Assembly: GCA_964034945.1 (NCBI GenBank)
Contig: OZ035961.1
Span: 62,713,244 to 62,777,243, forward strand
Source: Chrysopilus asiliformis
Lineage: Eukaryota > Arthropoda > Insecta > Diptera > Rhagionidae
DNA length: 64,000 nucleotides
Reading direction: 5' to 3'
How positions within the stretch are numbered: the first letter of the stretch is position 1; each line of letters opens with the position of its first letter. Positions 10,352-19,290 of the stretch are shown piece after piece. The notes beneath the pieces were generated by a model, which ran no database searches, was not told the DNA's origin, and worked only from the letters and a program-made list of their open reading frames with translations. Made by a program: the position numbers and the translations under genes.

Positions 10352-13300
10352 TTAAGTGCTGGTTGAATTTATAACAATCTGTATAGCGTCGTGAAAACTA
10401 TAAACCTCTTCAAAAGTATCTGCGAAAATTGAAGATGTATCTAAATTGGAGAAACACCAGTCGATTTGGGAACCGCAGTTAGTGGTCGAAACTCTTTGGT
10501 CTAACAAACTTCGTAGACTCAAATCGCGAAGTTTTTTGCTCATCACATCATTATTATTGATACTACGATCTTGATTAAAATCTCCCAAGATAATCATTTT
10601 TCGATTGCAAGAAAAAGGTATCCGCAATAAATTTTCTAGCTCTTGAATAACGCGTGTTTTTGAAAAACGTGGACTTTTATATAAAGCTAGGAATAATATG
10701 TCATGAAATTCAAACAAAACATATTGGAAAACATGATTATTTTCACAGATTTGTTGTACTTTTATAACATTGATAAGTGAGGCAATTGAATTCTTAGCAA
10801 AACAGAGTATCCCATTGTGTTTTCTTATATTTTGCCCTCCGCTGTTATCTAACCTAGCGACAATGGAATATTGATCTAAGTCATACTCCTCATTGGGCAA
10901 TGTCCAAGTTTCTACAAAACATAGGATATCGAGTGACAAAACTAAATTGTTGCATTTAATATCTTCGATGTGTTTGTGTAAACTTTGGACGTTATGGAAG
11001 AAAACGCTAAATTTGTTATGGAATTTATCTTGCAAACTTGCAAAATGAGGCGTTAGAAGTTTCTCTGAATTCAAAGATACTAACTCTGTAGAAACGGGAT
11101 CAGAAGCTGTAGGAGATTTTGGTGATTTGAATTTCCCGATTAAAAAGAGACCAGAAGCTTTTGTTGCTCGGCTACATGCCACATACAAATGGGCCCGTGT
11201 CATACCAGGGGTTAAATGAACAGCAACGTTAACATAAGTGGATCCCTGACTTTTGTGGATAGTAATAGCTTCGGCTGGGACGACCGAAAACTGGGACCTC
11301 TCAATTACGACTCGATCATTGGATTTATATTGAAAACTTTTAACTGATTTTTCTATAGGAGTCCAATTTAAGTTTTCAGAATGTGTTCGTTTAGAACGCC
11401 CGTCTTGACCGATAGATAATTCTTCGAATTGAATCCATAAGCGAATTGGCACGCGAGCACCATTTCCGAGTACCCCGAATTCTATATCCATTAACTGCCC
11501 TGTTGCGCCATTAAATAACCCGTCAGCAGTATTGATATTTACTGTTATCATATACTTGGCGGTTTTCTTTAACAGAAGATTTGATGGCAATCCAAGAGTC
11601 TCAGAAGTTTTTAATTCTTTAGCCCGATCTGCAATCTGGTTTCGCGAATTTTCCGGAATTGGCCCTTTGACTTTGTCCTCGGCCTCTGAGATTACAGGAT
11701 CAGATTGGATTAAGTTTAATCTACACGTATTGAATTCATTTACATCGTCGTTTGATTTGAATAAATGTATGGCCTCCTGAGGAACTGCTTCGGGGGTGCA
11801 TTCTCTTGACTTGAAAAGCGCTATATCAGTACTTGTCATTTTCCCAAGCGCCATGTTATTGAGGGCGGTAGCGAAATTTAAGTCATCCCTTTGTCGCATT
11901 ATTTTAATGAGTGGGAAAAATGTAAAAAGATTCCACAATGTTGATCCAGCTACAATGCCATACACATCATTCCTACTAGATTGAAACACCCATCTATCCC
12001 CAACAGGAGCAAGTTGTCTTAGATCTCCAAAAACTATAACAGATTTGCCACCAAATAGAGATGTACTTCTAAAAATCTGCTTTAATCTGGAATCGATGTG
12101 GGATAGCATTTTAGCACCCACCATTGATATCTCGTCGATAATAATTAATTGAAGATTTTGGAGCTTTGAATAAATTGTATTAGCAATGTCGCTGCTAAGG
12201 GGCCTAATTTCCGAATGTGATTGGTTGATAGGTAAAGAAAAGATAGAATGAAGGGTAGCTCCATTTATATTAAAAGCAGCTTTTTCGGTAGGTGCGCATA
12301 AAACGACCTTGACATCATCAGGGTTGGCTCCAGGTCGCGAATTAAGTCGTTTGGTCAACGCATTATAGAGTGCAGTAATTAGTCTACTCTTTCCTGTCCC
12401 AGCACCCCCGCTAACAAATTCATAAAAGTTTGTTCCATTTTTTATGTTATGTAAAACGTGGTTAAAATACAGCCTCTGCTCGGTATTTAATGATCGAATA
12501 ATTTGGGAAAAGTCTAGCTCGGAAATTAGTGGTGGCAATTTTATTACACGGGTTTCGTTATCCTGGGGAACATTATCATCTATTATTCGCACATTCGGTT
12601 CCACATTTGGGATTTGAAAGGGGCGAAGATCCGGATCGTCGTCATTCTGAATTTCTTCGGTATTTTCAAGAAATCTTTCATTTTGTGCAGCGATTAGGGC
12701 ATTGTCAAGCTCATCGTCATTCTCAAAACAATTGAACTTGCGACGAACAGTATTAATCGCAATGAGATATTGTTGACAGAGAGTCTCACAATTTTGCTGC
12801 AAAATATCACGTTCTTCATTGCGCCAAGGCAAGAAAAGCATGACCTGTTCTCGAAAATAATTATCGCGTTCCTGAATCATTTTATATCTGCGATACCGAA
12901 TGACACAGGGTTTGGTTCTTTTTCGTAAGAATCCGCTGGAATCCTTAAGCCGTAGTGGCTCGCCGGTAACTTCCTCATTTCCTTCTCCATCATCATTATT
13001 GGGATTTGATGAACGGACAGATGAAAATTTATAGTATGCGGTGAATTCAGCAAGAGATATATTTTCGAGGGAGTCAGGACGCTGTACATAGTGGTCCAGT
13101 AAATTTGAGACGAAAATATCAGTTGAATCTTGCGGTAGTTCTCTCAACTGTTTTTGAGATTTAACAATACGGACACGTTCATTTGGGGGACTGGTGTTAA
13201 TAAACTCAACCGCATTACTACTTTCTGACATCCGAATGCCGAGAATATTATACACTGCTTCCTGAGCTGAGATTTCTAGCCCATGAATAAATTTATTCCC

Positions 13301-13858
13301 CAGATGTTGGAGTTTTTGTTTAACAGTATAATTGCCGCTTGAGATCTCGTCCATGACTTCCCGCATAAGTTTGGAAACTCCTTTGTTAGATTTGTTAATA
13401 TAATTAACAATATAACCGCAACAAGCATAAGCATCCATTACAAACTGAATGTCCATGTTTGCTCGGTGCAAACTGAGAATACAAGGATTGTATGCGTTCA
13501 GCATAATTGCATCTAAAGATCTTTTGAGAAAAATTGTGGGCTTTTTTAAATTTGCCCGAAGCGCCGAAATATAAGAATCTCTAGACATCTCAATATTTCC
13601 TAGAAACGTATCGAATGAGCAATTGGGAATGGACGTGGTTTTTGCTGCTTCATTCAAATATTCTCTAATTTTATCATAATTTTCGTTATGAGTATTAGAA
13701 GTTTCAGAATTGTCGAGTGGAGTAAGAATAATGGTTTTATCCATTGGAGGATATGGCATGCCGAATCGACAAAACTTCTGACCTCTAATTTCCCGTAAAC
13801 AGGATCTCGCATGAGAATGTTTCTCTATTCTGGGTGGCCGTAGAAATATGAGTATCAA
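10352..13858 (-). CDS. Helentron protein, C-terminal part: Rep Y2 site, PIF1 helicase, endonuclease
   Basis: The start at 13858 is not a true start; the frame continues the upstream ORF after a 1-nt frameshift near 13830. It opens with the rest of Rep: SHARSCLREIRGQKFCRFGM, then YACCGYIVNYINKSNKG, the likely two-tyrosine nicking site (near residue 145). The helicase spans roughly 450-900: SGGAGTGKSRLI (Walker A, near 482), LIIIDEISMVG, FGDLRQLAPVGD, IKIMRQRDD, ITIHKSQGST and LYVACSRA. The last 220 residues are an exonuclease-endonuclease-phosphatase domain: NVQSLHKH, DILCFVETW, LALYKSP, ILGDFNQD, SQIDWCFSN and a final HDAI. A C-terminal endonuclease of this LINE/APE-like type separates Helentrons from canonical Helitrons. 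All named motifs look intact. Confidence 0.9.
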   Translation of the reverse strand: MILIFLRPPRIEKHSHARSCLREIRGQKFCRFGMPYPPMDKTIILTPLDNSETSNTHNENYDKIREYLNEAAKTTSIPNCSFDTFLGNIEMSRDSYISALRANLKKPTIFLKRSLDAIMLNAYNPCILSLHRANMDIQFVMDAYACCGYIVNYINKSNKGVSKLMREVMDEISSGNYTVKQKLQHLGNKFIHGLEISAQEAVYNILGIRMSESSNAVEFINTSPPNERVRIVKSQKQLRELPQDSTDIFVSNLLDHYVQRPDSLENISLAEFTAYYKFSSVRSSNPNNDDGEGNEEVTGEPLRLKDSSGFLRKRTKPCVIRYRRYKMIQERDNYFREQVMLFLPWRNEERDILQQNCETLCQQYLIAINTVRRKFNCFENDDELDNALIAAQNERFLENTEEIQNDDDPDLRPFQIPNVEPNVRIIDDNVPQDNETRVIKLPPLISELDFSQIIRSLNTEQRLYFNHVLHNIKNGTNFYEFVSGGAGTGKSRLITALYNALTKRLNSRPGANPDDVKVVLCAPTEKAAFNINGATLHSIFSLPINQSHSEIRPLSSDIANTIYSKLQNLQLIIIDEISMVGAKMLSHIDSRLKQIFRSTSLFGGKSVIVFGDLRQLAPVGDRWVFQSSRNDVYGIVAGSTLWNLFTFFPLIKIMRQRDDLNFATALNNMALGKMTSTDIALFKSRECTPEAVPQEAIHLFKSNDDVNEFNTCRLNLIQSDPVISEAEDKVKGPIPENSRNQIADRAKELKTSETLGLPSNLLLKKTAKYMITVNINTADGLFNGATGQLMDIEFGVLGNGARVPIRLWIQFEELSIGQDGRSKRTHSENLNWTPIEKSVKSFQYKSNDRVVIERSQFSVVPAEAITIHKSQGSTYVNVAVHLTPGMTRAHLYVACSRATKASGLFLIGKFKSPKSPTASDPVSTELVSLNSEKLLTPHFASLQDKFHNKFSVFFHNVQSLHKHIEDIKCNNLVLSLDILCFVETWTLPNEEYDLDQYSIVARLDNSGGQNIRKHNGILCFAKNSIASLINVIKVQQICENNHVFQYVLFEFHDILFLALYKSPRFSKTRVIQELENLLRIPFSCNRKMIILGDFNQDRSINNNDVMSKKLRDLSLRSLLDQRVSTTNCGSQIDWCFSNLDTSSIFADTFEEVYSFHDAIQIVINSTST

Positions 13859-15614
13859 TGAAATTCTCTACAGATGGGTAAGTGGAAATATCAGAGAGAT
13901 CAAGACTTGGGGCATTATGAAGCCAGTACAATCCATGGACATGGGGAGAACCACGGTGTTGGAATTCAACACGAAAATAATAGTTAATTTCATGGGAATC
14001 ACCAAAAATTACTCCCGGCTGCTTGAAAAGTTTGAACAGGGCGCGAAAGCGATGATCAAAATATCTCGAACACGTGACTGGATCAGATCTAATGAGTCTA
14101 GCTTTCGTGCTGAAATCTAAATTTTCTGCATCACTAGGTGAGATCTCCCTCTTATCAATGACTTTAGATAAGATACAAAGGAGTTCGGACCACTTTGTTT
14201 CGGCAGCCGAGAGGGTGATGAAAAAAGTGGGAATTCCAAATTGCCGAATCATAGCAACAACTTTTTTCTTTTCAGATTCCCAATGGGATGGGGACGATCT
14301 TAAATTTTTGAAAATTTTATACCCTTCGTCGTGCTGTATTAAATTTTCAACGTGACTATCATTTACCAAATCTCCAGCTGTGTGGGAACGACTACCGCGA
14401 CTCTTTTTCCTTAGGCAAATAGAAATAGAATTTTTGATAGATATTAGCTCGTTTTTTTTGTACGTATAAAAGATCTTTTCATTTGTAGTACATCGACGAT
14501 CATACCGTCGAATTTCGGAACGCGCGATTTTGCTGTAAGTTAAATTTGTTATTCGAGGTTGTCCACAATATATGGAGGGGAAAGATAATTCTTCTGCATT
14601 TTTATCGAAAACTAAATCGACCGGTCTTTGACCTTCACCAGGAGCTAGGGCAATATTTTCTAGTGGAATATTTTCGAGAAGGGTCTCTTGACCTCCCGGG
14701 TTGAGGTTTTCAGGATCTAATTGGTCAATATTGTCGATATTTTCTTCAATATTTCTATCCAATAGAGTATTGACAATTTCTCTGTCTTGTTGTGTAACTG
14801 TGAACGTTGCTCTATCATCAGGATTAGGATATTGCTGTAACCAATTGTCCGACAAGGTCACACCATCTTCAATATATAGGGGCTGCCTTATTAAATATTG
14901 AATTGCGGCAAAAACTTTGGATGGACGAATGCTTTCGACCAAAAAACTATGGGCGTATTGTAATCTACGCTTTAAGTGAACCTGAATAACGTGGGTGTTA
15001 TCAAAAGTTCTAGGAAGTGCACTAACTGTGGTGTTGAGGGAAATGGGAACATTGACACAAGTCCCTTTTAACCCGCACTGTCGGTCACAACCTAAGGCTC
15101 TGATTTGCATAAATGGAATTCGGGGGGCTATTAACCGTTGTTCTAGGCACTCCAGTCCTTGAAGACATTCGGGTATCACAGGAAAATCAAGACCATTTGC
15201 TAGGCAAATATTGGGAATTTGTCCACTAATAATTCCCCTATGGCAGTTTTGGCAAAAAGTATATGCATCGGTTCGACTAGGGAATTTCTCGGATAGATAA
15301 AATGTTTTGACAACAAATTCTGGATTATTTAGGTGTTTCCGAAGAAGTGGTTGTTTTTGAATTTTTTTAATGTCAGACGGAAACCATAGCCCCCCGCAAC
15401 ATATACAAATTTCGGTTGGACCCTGCCGTATTATATCAGAATAATTAGTAAAAAAGCGTTCGCGATTCCGATTTCTTTCATCTTGCAAATATTCCTCGCG
15501 TTGTTCGGGCTCCATTATGGCTCGCGAAGCGATGTTACGACGGGACTGCCTCACGGTTTCTGCTTGACGATTGCTGGGTATATTTCTGTGACGTCGAACC
15601 CTCTCATTTGACAA
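13785..15614 (-). CDS. Helentron protein, middle part: zinc-finger and HUH Rep nuclease
   Basis: The frame is open upstream of 15614, so this is not a separate gene. Cys pairs at ICICCGGLWF and FCQNCHRGI, then GLDFPVIPECLQGL and QCGLKGTCVNVPI, resemble the DUF6570-like region that precedes Rep in many Helitrons. The Rep nuclease follows: MIRQFGIPTFFITLSAAE, then FRVEFQHRGSPHVHGLYWL near residue 555, which contains the HUH metal-binding pair (H-V-H). It runs out at a stop at 13785, overlapping the next ORF by 74 nt in another frame. Codon content shows the true continuation (NRE then KHSHARSC) lies in the other frame, so a single-base indel near 13830 separates them. I read this as damage, although programmed shifting cannot be excluded from sequence alone. 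Confidence 0.85.
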   Translation of the reverse strand: MSNERVRRHRNIPSNRQAETVRQSRRNIASRAIMEPEQREEYLQDERNRNRERFFTNYSDIIRQGPTEICICCGGLWFPSDIKKIQKQPLLRKHLNNPEFVVKTFYLSEKFPSRTDAYTFCQNCHRGIISGQIPNICLANGLDFPVIPECLQGLECLEQRLIAPRIPFMQIRALGCDRQCGLKGTCVNVPISLNTTVSALPRTFDNTHVIQVHLKRRLQYAHSFLVESIRPSKVFAAIQYLIRQPLYIEDGVTLSDNWLQQYPNPDDRATFTVTQQDREIVNTLLDRNIEENIDNIDQLDPENLNPGGQETLLENIPLENIALAPGEGQRPVDLVFDKNAEELSFPSIYCGQPRITNLTYSKIARSEIRRYDRRCTTNEKIFYTYKKNELISIKNSISICLRKKSRGSRSHTAGDLVNDSHVENLIQHDEGYKIFKNLRSSPSHWESEKKKVVAMIRQFGIPTFFITLSAAETKWSELLCILSKVIDKREISPSDAENLDFSTKARLIRSDPVTCSRYFDHRFRALFKLFKQPGVIFGDSHEINYYFRVEFQHRGSPHVHGLYWLHNAPSLDLSDISTYPSVENFIDTHISTATQNRETFSCEILFTGN

Positions 15615-16793
15615 AGTTACACGGCGAGATGTGATTCCGCGTATAGTTTCACGACGCGTTATTTGGGAAATAGTATTGCTACGTTGTTCTTGTCGCCTCC
15701 GGACCCGGTCGGAGCGTCTGAGTACTCTAGCCGCAGTGTTACGTTCTTGTTCCCGATCACGATATTCGAGATCCTGGCGCCTTAGAGAATGTTGCGCGGT
15801 ATCACGTGCCTGTTCCCGATCACGATATTCAGGGTCTTGGCGCCTGAGGGAATGTTGCGCGGTATTACGTCCCTGTTCGCGATCACGATATTCGAGGTCC
15901 TGGCGCCTTAGAGAATGTTGCGCGGTATCACGTCCCTGTTCCCGATCACGATATTCAGGGTCTTGGCGTCTGAGAGAATGTTGCGCGGTATCACGTCCCT
16001 GTTCCCGATCATGATATTCAGGGTCTTGGCGCCTGAGGGAATGTTCCTCGGTATTACGTCCCTGTTCGCGATCACGATATTCGAGATCCTGGCGCCTTAG
16101 AGAATGTTACGCGGTATCACGTCCCTGTTCCCGATCACGATATTCAGGGTCTTGCCGCCTACGGGAATGTTGCGCGGTATCACGTCCCTGTTCCCGATCA
16201 CGATATTCAGGGTCTTGCCGCCTACGGGAATGTTGCGCGGTATCACGTCCCTGTTCCCGATCACGATATTCAGGGTCTTGGCGCCTGAGGGAATGTTGCG
16301 CGGTATCACGTCCCTGTTCCCCATCACGATATTCAGGGTCTTGCCGCCTACGGGAATGGTCCTCGGTATTACGTCCCTGTTCCCGATCACGATATTCAGG
16401 GTCTTGGCGCCTGAGGGAATGTTGCGCGGTATCACGTCCCTGTTCCCGATCACGATATTCAGGGTCTTGGCGCCTGAGGGAATGGTCCTCGGTATTACGT
16501 CCCTGTTCGCGATCACGATATTCGAGATCTTGGCGCCTAACGGAATGTTGCGCGGTATCACGTCCCTGTTCGCGATCACGTTATTCGAGATTCTGGCGCC
16601 TAAGGGAATGTTGTGCAGTATCACGTTCCTGTTCTAAAGCGCGATAAGACTCGTTAGACCGTGCCAAATTTCGCGCAATGCCGTCTCGAATGCGTTCAGC
16701 ATTTCGATGTTGGCTATTTCGACGGTTTATACGCATTGATTGGGTTCTAACCGTTTTTCTTTGGCTAACAGATTGTTTTCGTAATTTAGGCAT
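15615..16793 (-). pseudogene. Helentron protein, N-terminal repeat region, two nonsense codons
   Basis: ATG at 16793 starts MPKLRKQSVSQRKTVRTQ, a basic region. From about 16615 to 15733 the same frame encodes about 14 copies of a 21-residue repeat, EYRDREQGRDTAQHSLRRQD plus P, rich in Arg, Asp, Glu and Gln. Two stops interrupt it: TAA for Tyr near 16578 and TAA for Gln near 16112. After them the frame runs unbroken into the zinc-finger/Rep part at 15614. Restored continuity is my inference from the repeat register. Such a charged array would probably be extended or coiled. Its role is unknown, and I know of no standard Helitron domain of this kind. Confidence 0.75.
15733..16614. repeat. 63-bp tandem repeat, about 14 copies
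   Basis: The GATCACGATATTC block recurs every 63 bp from 15755 to about 16576. 63 is a multiple of 3, so the repeat keeps frame and encodes 21 residues. Two main variants (GCGGTATCACGTCC and CTCGGTATTACGTCC) are mixed in irregular order, which suggests unequal exchange within the array. The other strand also stays open over long stretches, a by-product of the period. Confidence 0.9.
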
Positions 16794-16890
16794 TTTAACA
16801 AAAATCGAAGCAAATTTATAATTCCAGAAAGAAAAAAAGATATATTAGCTTACCTAGAGCAATGAAGAAAATTGCACTAAATTTAAAAAT

Positions 16891-17230
16891 ATATCCTCAG
16901 TTTCAGGAAATTTTTAGGTTCACTTAACTAAAAGTTATGTTCACTTCACAGAACAGATTTTAAATTGTTGATTAAATATCCTCAGTTTCAGGAAATTTTT
17001 AATTTCACTTAACTAAAAGTTATGTTCACTTCACAGAACAGATTTTAAATTGTTGATTAAATATCCTCAGTTTCAGGAAATGTTTAATTTCACTTAACTA
17101 AAAGTTATGTTCACCTCACAGAACAGATTTTAAATTGTTGATTAAATATCCTCAGTTTCAGGAAATGTTTAATTTCACTTAACTAAAAGTTATGTTCACC
17201 TCACAGAACAGATTTTAAATTGTTGATTAA
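16891..17230. repeat. 85-bp tandem repeat, 4 copies
   Basis: ATATCCTCAGTTTCAGG recurs at 16891, 16976, 17061 and 17146. Copies differ at only a few positions. It lies just upstream (minus strand) of the Helentron ORF start, so it could be part of its 5' non-coding or promoter region. Confidence 0.9.
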
Positions 17231-17354
17231 AAATGTTGTTTTAAAGTCACTTTAAAAGTTAAGATCTTAACTTGCTGGTGTATCTAAAACAACTAACGAT
17301 AACAATCCATTTTGTTCCAATATATAATGATGTCCTTAATTACAATATATGTCA

Positions 17355-17631
17355 GGTAAATTAAAAATTCTAGTAATTAAGGGCATTATTATGACAAACA
17401 CATTTTGGGGAAAAATGGATTTTTGGAAAATTCCGGTTGTAAGAGCCATAACAATAATCTGATTAAAAACCTAATGAGGTTTTTAATGAGATTATTGTTG
17501 ACAGCTTTGATCTCATTGGTCGGGAAGATGACTATTACAACCGGGATTTTCCAAAAATCCATTTTTTTCCGAAAGGTGTGTGTGTGTTAGTCATAATGAT
17601 GCCCTTAATTACTGGAATTTTCAATTTACTT
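17355..17631. repeat. Long imperfect palindrome inside the Helentron
   Basis: Arms of about 90 bp (17355-17445 and 17535-17631) share AGTAATTAAGGGCAT and AATGGATTTTTGGAAAAT in inverted orientation. An inner stem pairs AACAATAATCT with AGATTATTGTT. No coding. It could be a foldback MITE nested in the Helentron leader. Confidence 0.75.
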
Positions 17632-18035
17632 GATATGAGTATTTTCTGGGCAAATGGGTTTTTTGGCGTTTTCTACCTAAGGTGCAAGTAGTCCAATATT
17701 TAACGGATGTTTTAATTATTTAAGTAATTATTTTAAAATTATTTAAGTATTTTTCTTTGTCAGTAAATCATCAAAATTATATTCGCACCATGACAAAAGT
17801 TTCGAAGAGTAAAAAATGTTTTTGATAAAGACAATATTAGCCCGAGGTTCAAAGTATCGCTCGGTTGGCATGTTTAACTTTCATAAGAAGGAATATAAGA
17901 ATTTAATTATAGACAATATTAATGTTAGATATTATTTTACACGTTTCCGATGTAGTATCTAACGGTCCGTTCTCGAAAAACTGTGAAAAAACTGATGTAC
18001 CAAAGGTCAGTTGCTTGTCTGATCCATCGAAGGAA

Positions 18036-18260
18036 ATGTCGGTCTAATGTAATACATGAGGCCCAAAAGATCTGCTAATGACACCCAATATATTTGGATC
18101 AATCCGTTCAGTGAAAACCGTAATCACACATGTACGGATGGATATCCATACATCCATTTTTTCATGTCTTCTAAACACACTGGCGGAATTCATTGTTGTG
18201 TATAACGACAGGCTGTTGGCGTATAGCCTTTTAGTTTCCCCATATAGGGTATAAAAGTGC
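18036..18260 (-). mobile_element. Degenerate HINE/Helentron head
   Basis: Reading the minus strand from about 18253: a decayed ATACCC-like end (TATACCCTATATGGGG), GCCAACAGCCTGTCG and CACTGTG-like blocks that align loosely with the family 5' end. It lies inside the Helentron, behind the intact head at 18836, and looks like an older copy or a partial tandem duplication of the 5' end. Confidence 0.4.
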
Positions 18261-18289
18261 TACAATTGTTAAAATTCGTTCGTAAAATA

Positions 18290-18836
18290 CTTTATACGCT
18301 GCAATATTATAAGTTTAATTGAGCCGCGAACAGTTGTATCAAAATTCCTCTTTGAAGTCAAACTTTTCAATAAGATTTTTTAAAATTTATTCCAATCAGA
18401 TTTTGATATATGAGAGATTTAAGTAGAATAATATTCTAAATAACTTTTGTTCTTGAACTTTTTTGATAACATGTACCGTTTTTGAGATATTCGCAAAAAA
18501 CGTTTTCGTTCGTATGGGGGGTACCCCCCCTAATGGTTCATTTTTGCCCATTAACGAACTTAGCCTCGCATTTTACGAAAAACAAATCTGCGCAAAATTT
18601 CAAGTCTGTAGCTCAATCCGTGCGCCCGCAATCCGCGCCACAGACAGACAGACGGACAGACAGACAGACAGACGGACAGACGGACAGACGGACAGACGGA
18701 CGGACATGCAAAATTCAATTTTTTTTATCATTTTAAACACACTGGTGTAATTCATTTTTGTGTGTGATGACGGGATCTTGGCGTTACAAACGGTAAAGCA
18801 AAGTTAATATACCCTTTGGTTTCACCATACGGGTAT
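18290..18836 (-). other. Helentron 5' region with GTCY microsatellite
   Basis: Same sequence as the body of the HINEs: ATACCCGTATGGTGAAACC, AACGCCAAGATCCCGTCATC, a GTCY tract (18640-18700 as GACAGACGG on plus), GCGCGGATTGCGGGCG, then the block AAAAACGGTACATGTTATC. In HINEs this segment is joined directly to the 3' terminus, while here about 8.7 kb including the ORF lies between. Confidence 0.8.
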
Positions 18837-19108
18837 AACAAATTACTTTGTGATACTGAAGACTATGTTTATTGAACTCGCTTTCTTTTATATCATTTTT
18901 AAGCTTACTTAGCTAAAGTTTATAATTATTGATTAATATCTACTTTTGCTGATTCACATCAATTTGTTTATGGTCGCGATGGTCTCGCGACCAAAAATGT
19001 TGACGCAAGTATTTTATAGTAGCAGAGTGCATTGACACACGTGCTACTTCATAAATTGATGTGAATCATTGTTTTGATTTCTTATGCATGTTAATTATGC
19101 ATATCACA
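18837..19108 (-). repeat. 3' LTR, inner part
   Basis: Continues the LTR from 9561. It carries a 39-bp segment (about 18972-19010) with the inverted pair GGTCGCGA/TCGCGACC that the 5' LTR lacks. The LTR edge is TGTGATATGC on the minus strand, next to the polypurine tract. Confidence 0.85.
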
Positions 19109-19123
19109 CCTTCCCCCTTTTGG
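19109..19123 (-). promoter_or_regulatory. Polypurine tract of the LTR retrotransposon
   Basis: On the minus strand CCAAAAGGGGGAAGG lies directly before the LTR start TGTGATATGC. A purine run at this place primes plus-strand DNA synthesis in LTR elements. Confidence 0.75.
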
Positions 19124-19290
19124 AAAAAAAAAATGAATTTGATACAATTCATTTTTTTTTGTACATAATTTTTCTACTTGCATGATACGAAATTCTTACT
19201 ATATAATTTACATACTTCCTTAATATATTATTTGAAAACAAAGAAATTAGTCATAAAATTATTATTATTACAAATTTAAAATACTAATAT

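Larger units (their letters stand above)
9562..18836 (-). mobile_element. Autonomous-type Helentron, structurally complete, 9275 bp
   Basis: The minus-strand 5' end is ATACCCGTATGGTGAAACC at 18836 and the 3' end is a subterminal inverted match (CACCATACGGGT), a small hairpin and GTTATGTTT at 9562. It sits inside an LTR between T residues (minus strand) with no target duplication, as Helentrons do. It carries a GTCY tract near 18640-18700 and a very long ORF for a Rep-helicase-endonuclease protein (16793 to 10352). The non-autonomous HINEs of this window share both ends, so they look like deletion derivatives of such an element. Confidence 0.85.

Noticed and set aside
16104..16637. Long plus-strand ORF opposite the 63-bp array (LRGITSLFPITIFRV)
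   Set aside because: A by-product of a 63-bp repeat being open on both strands; the minus frame continues into Rep and starts with a unique basic segment.
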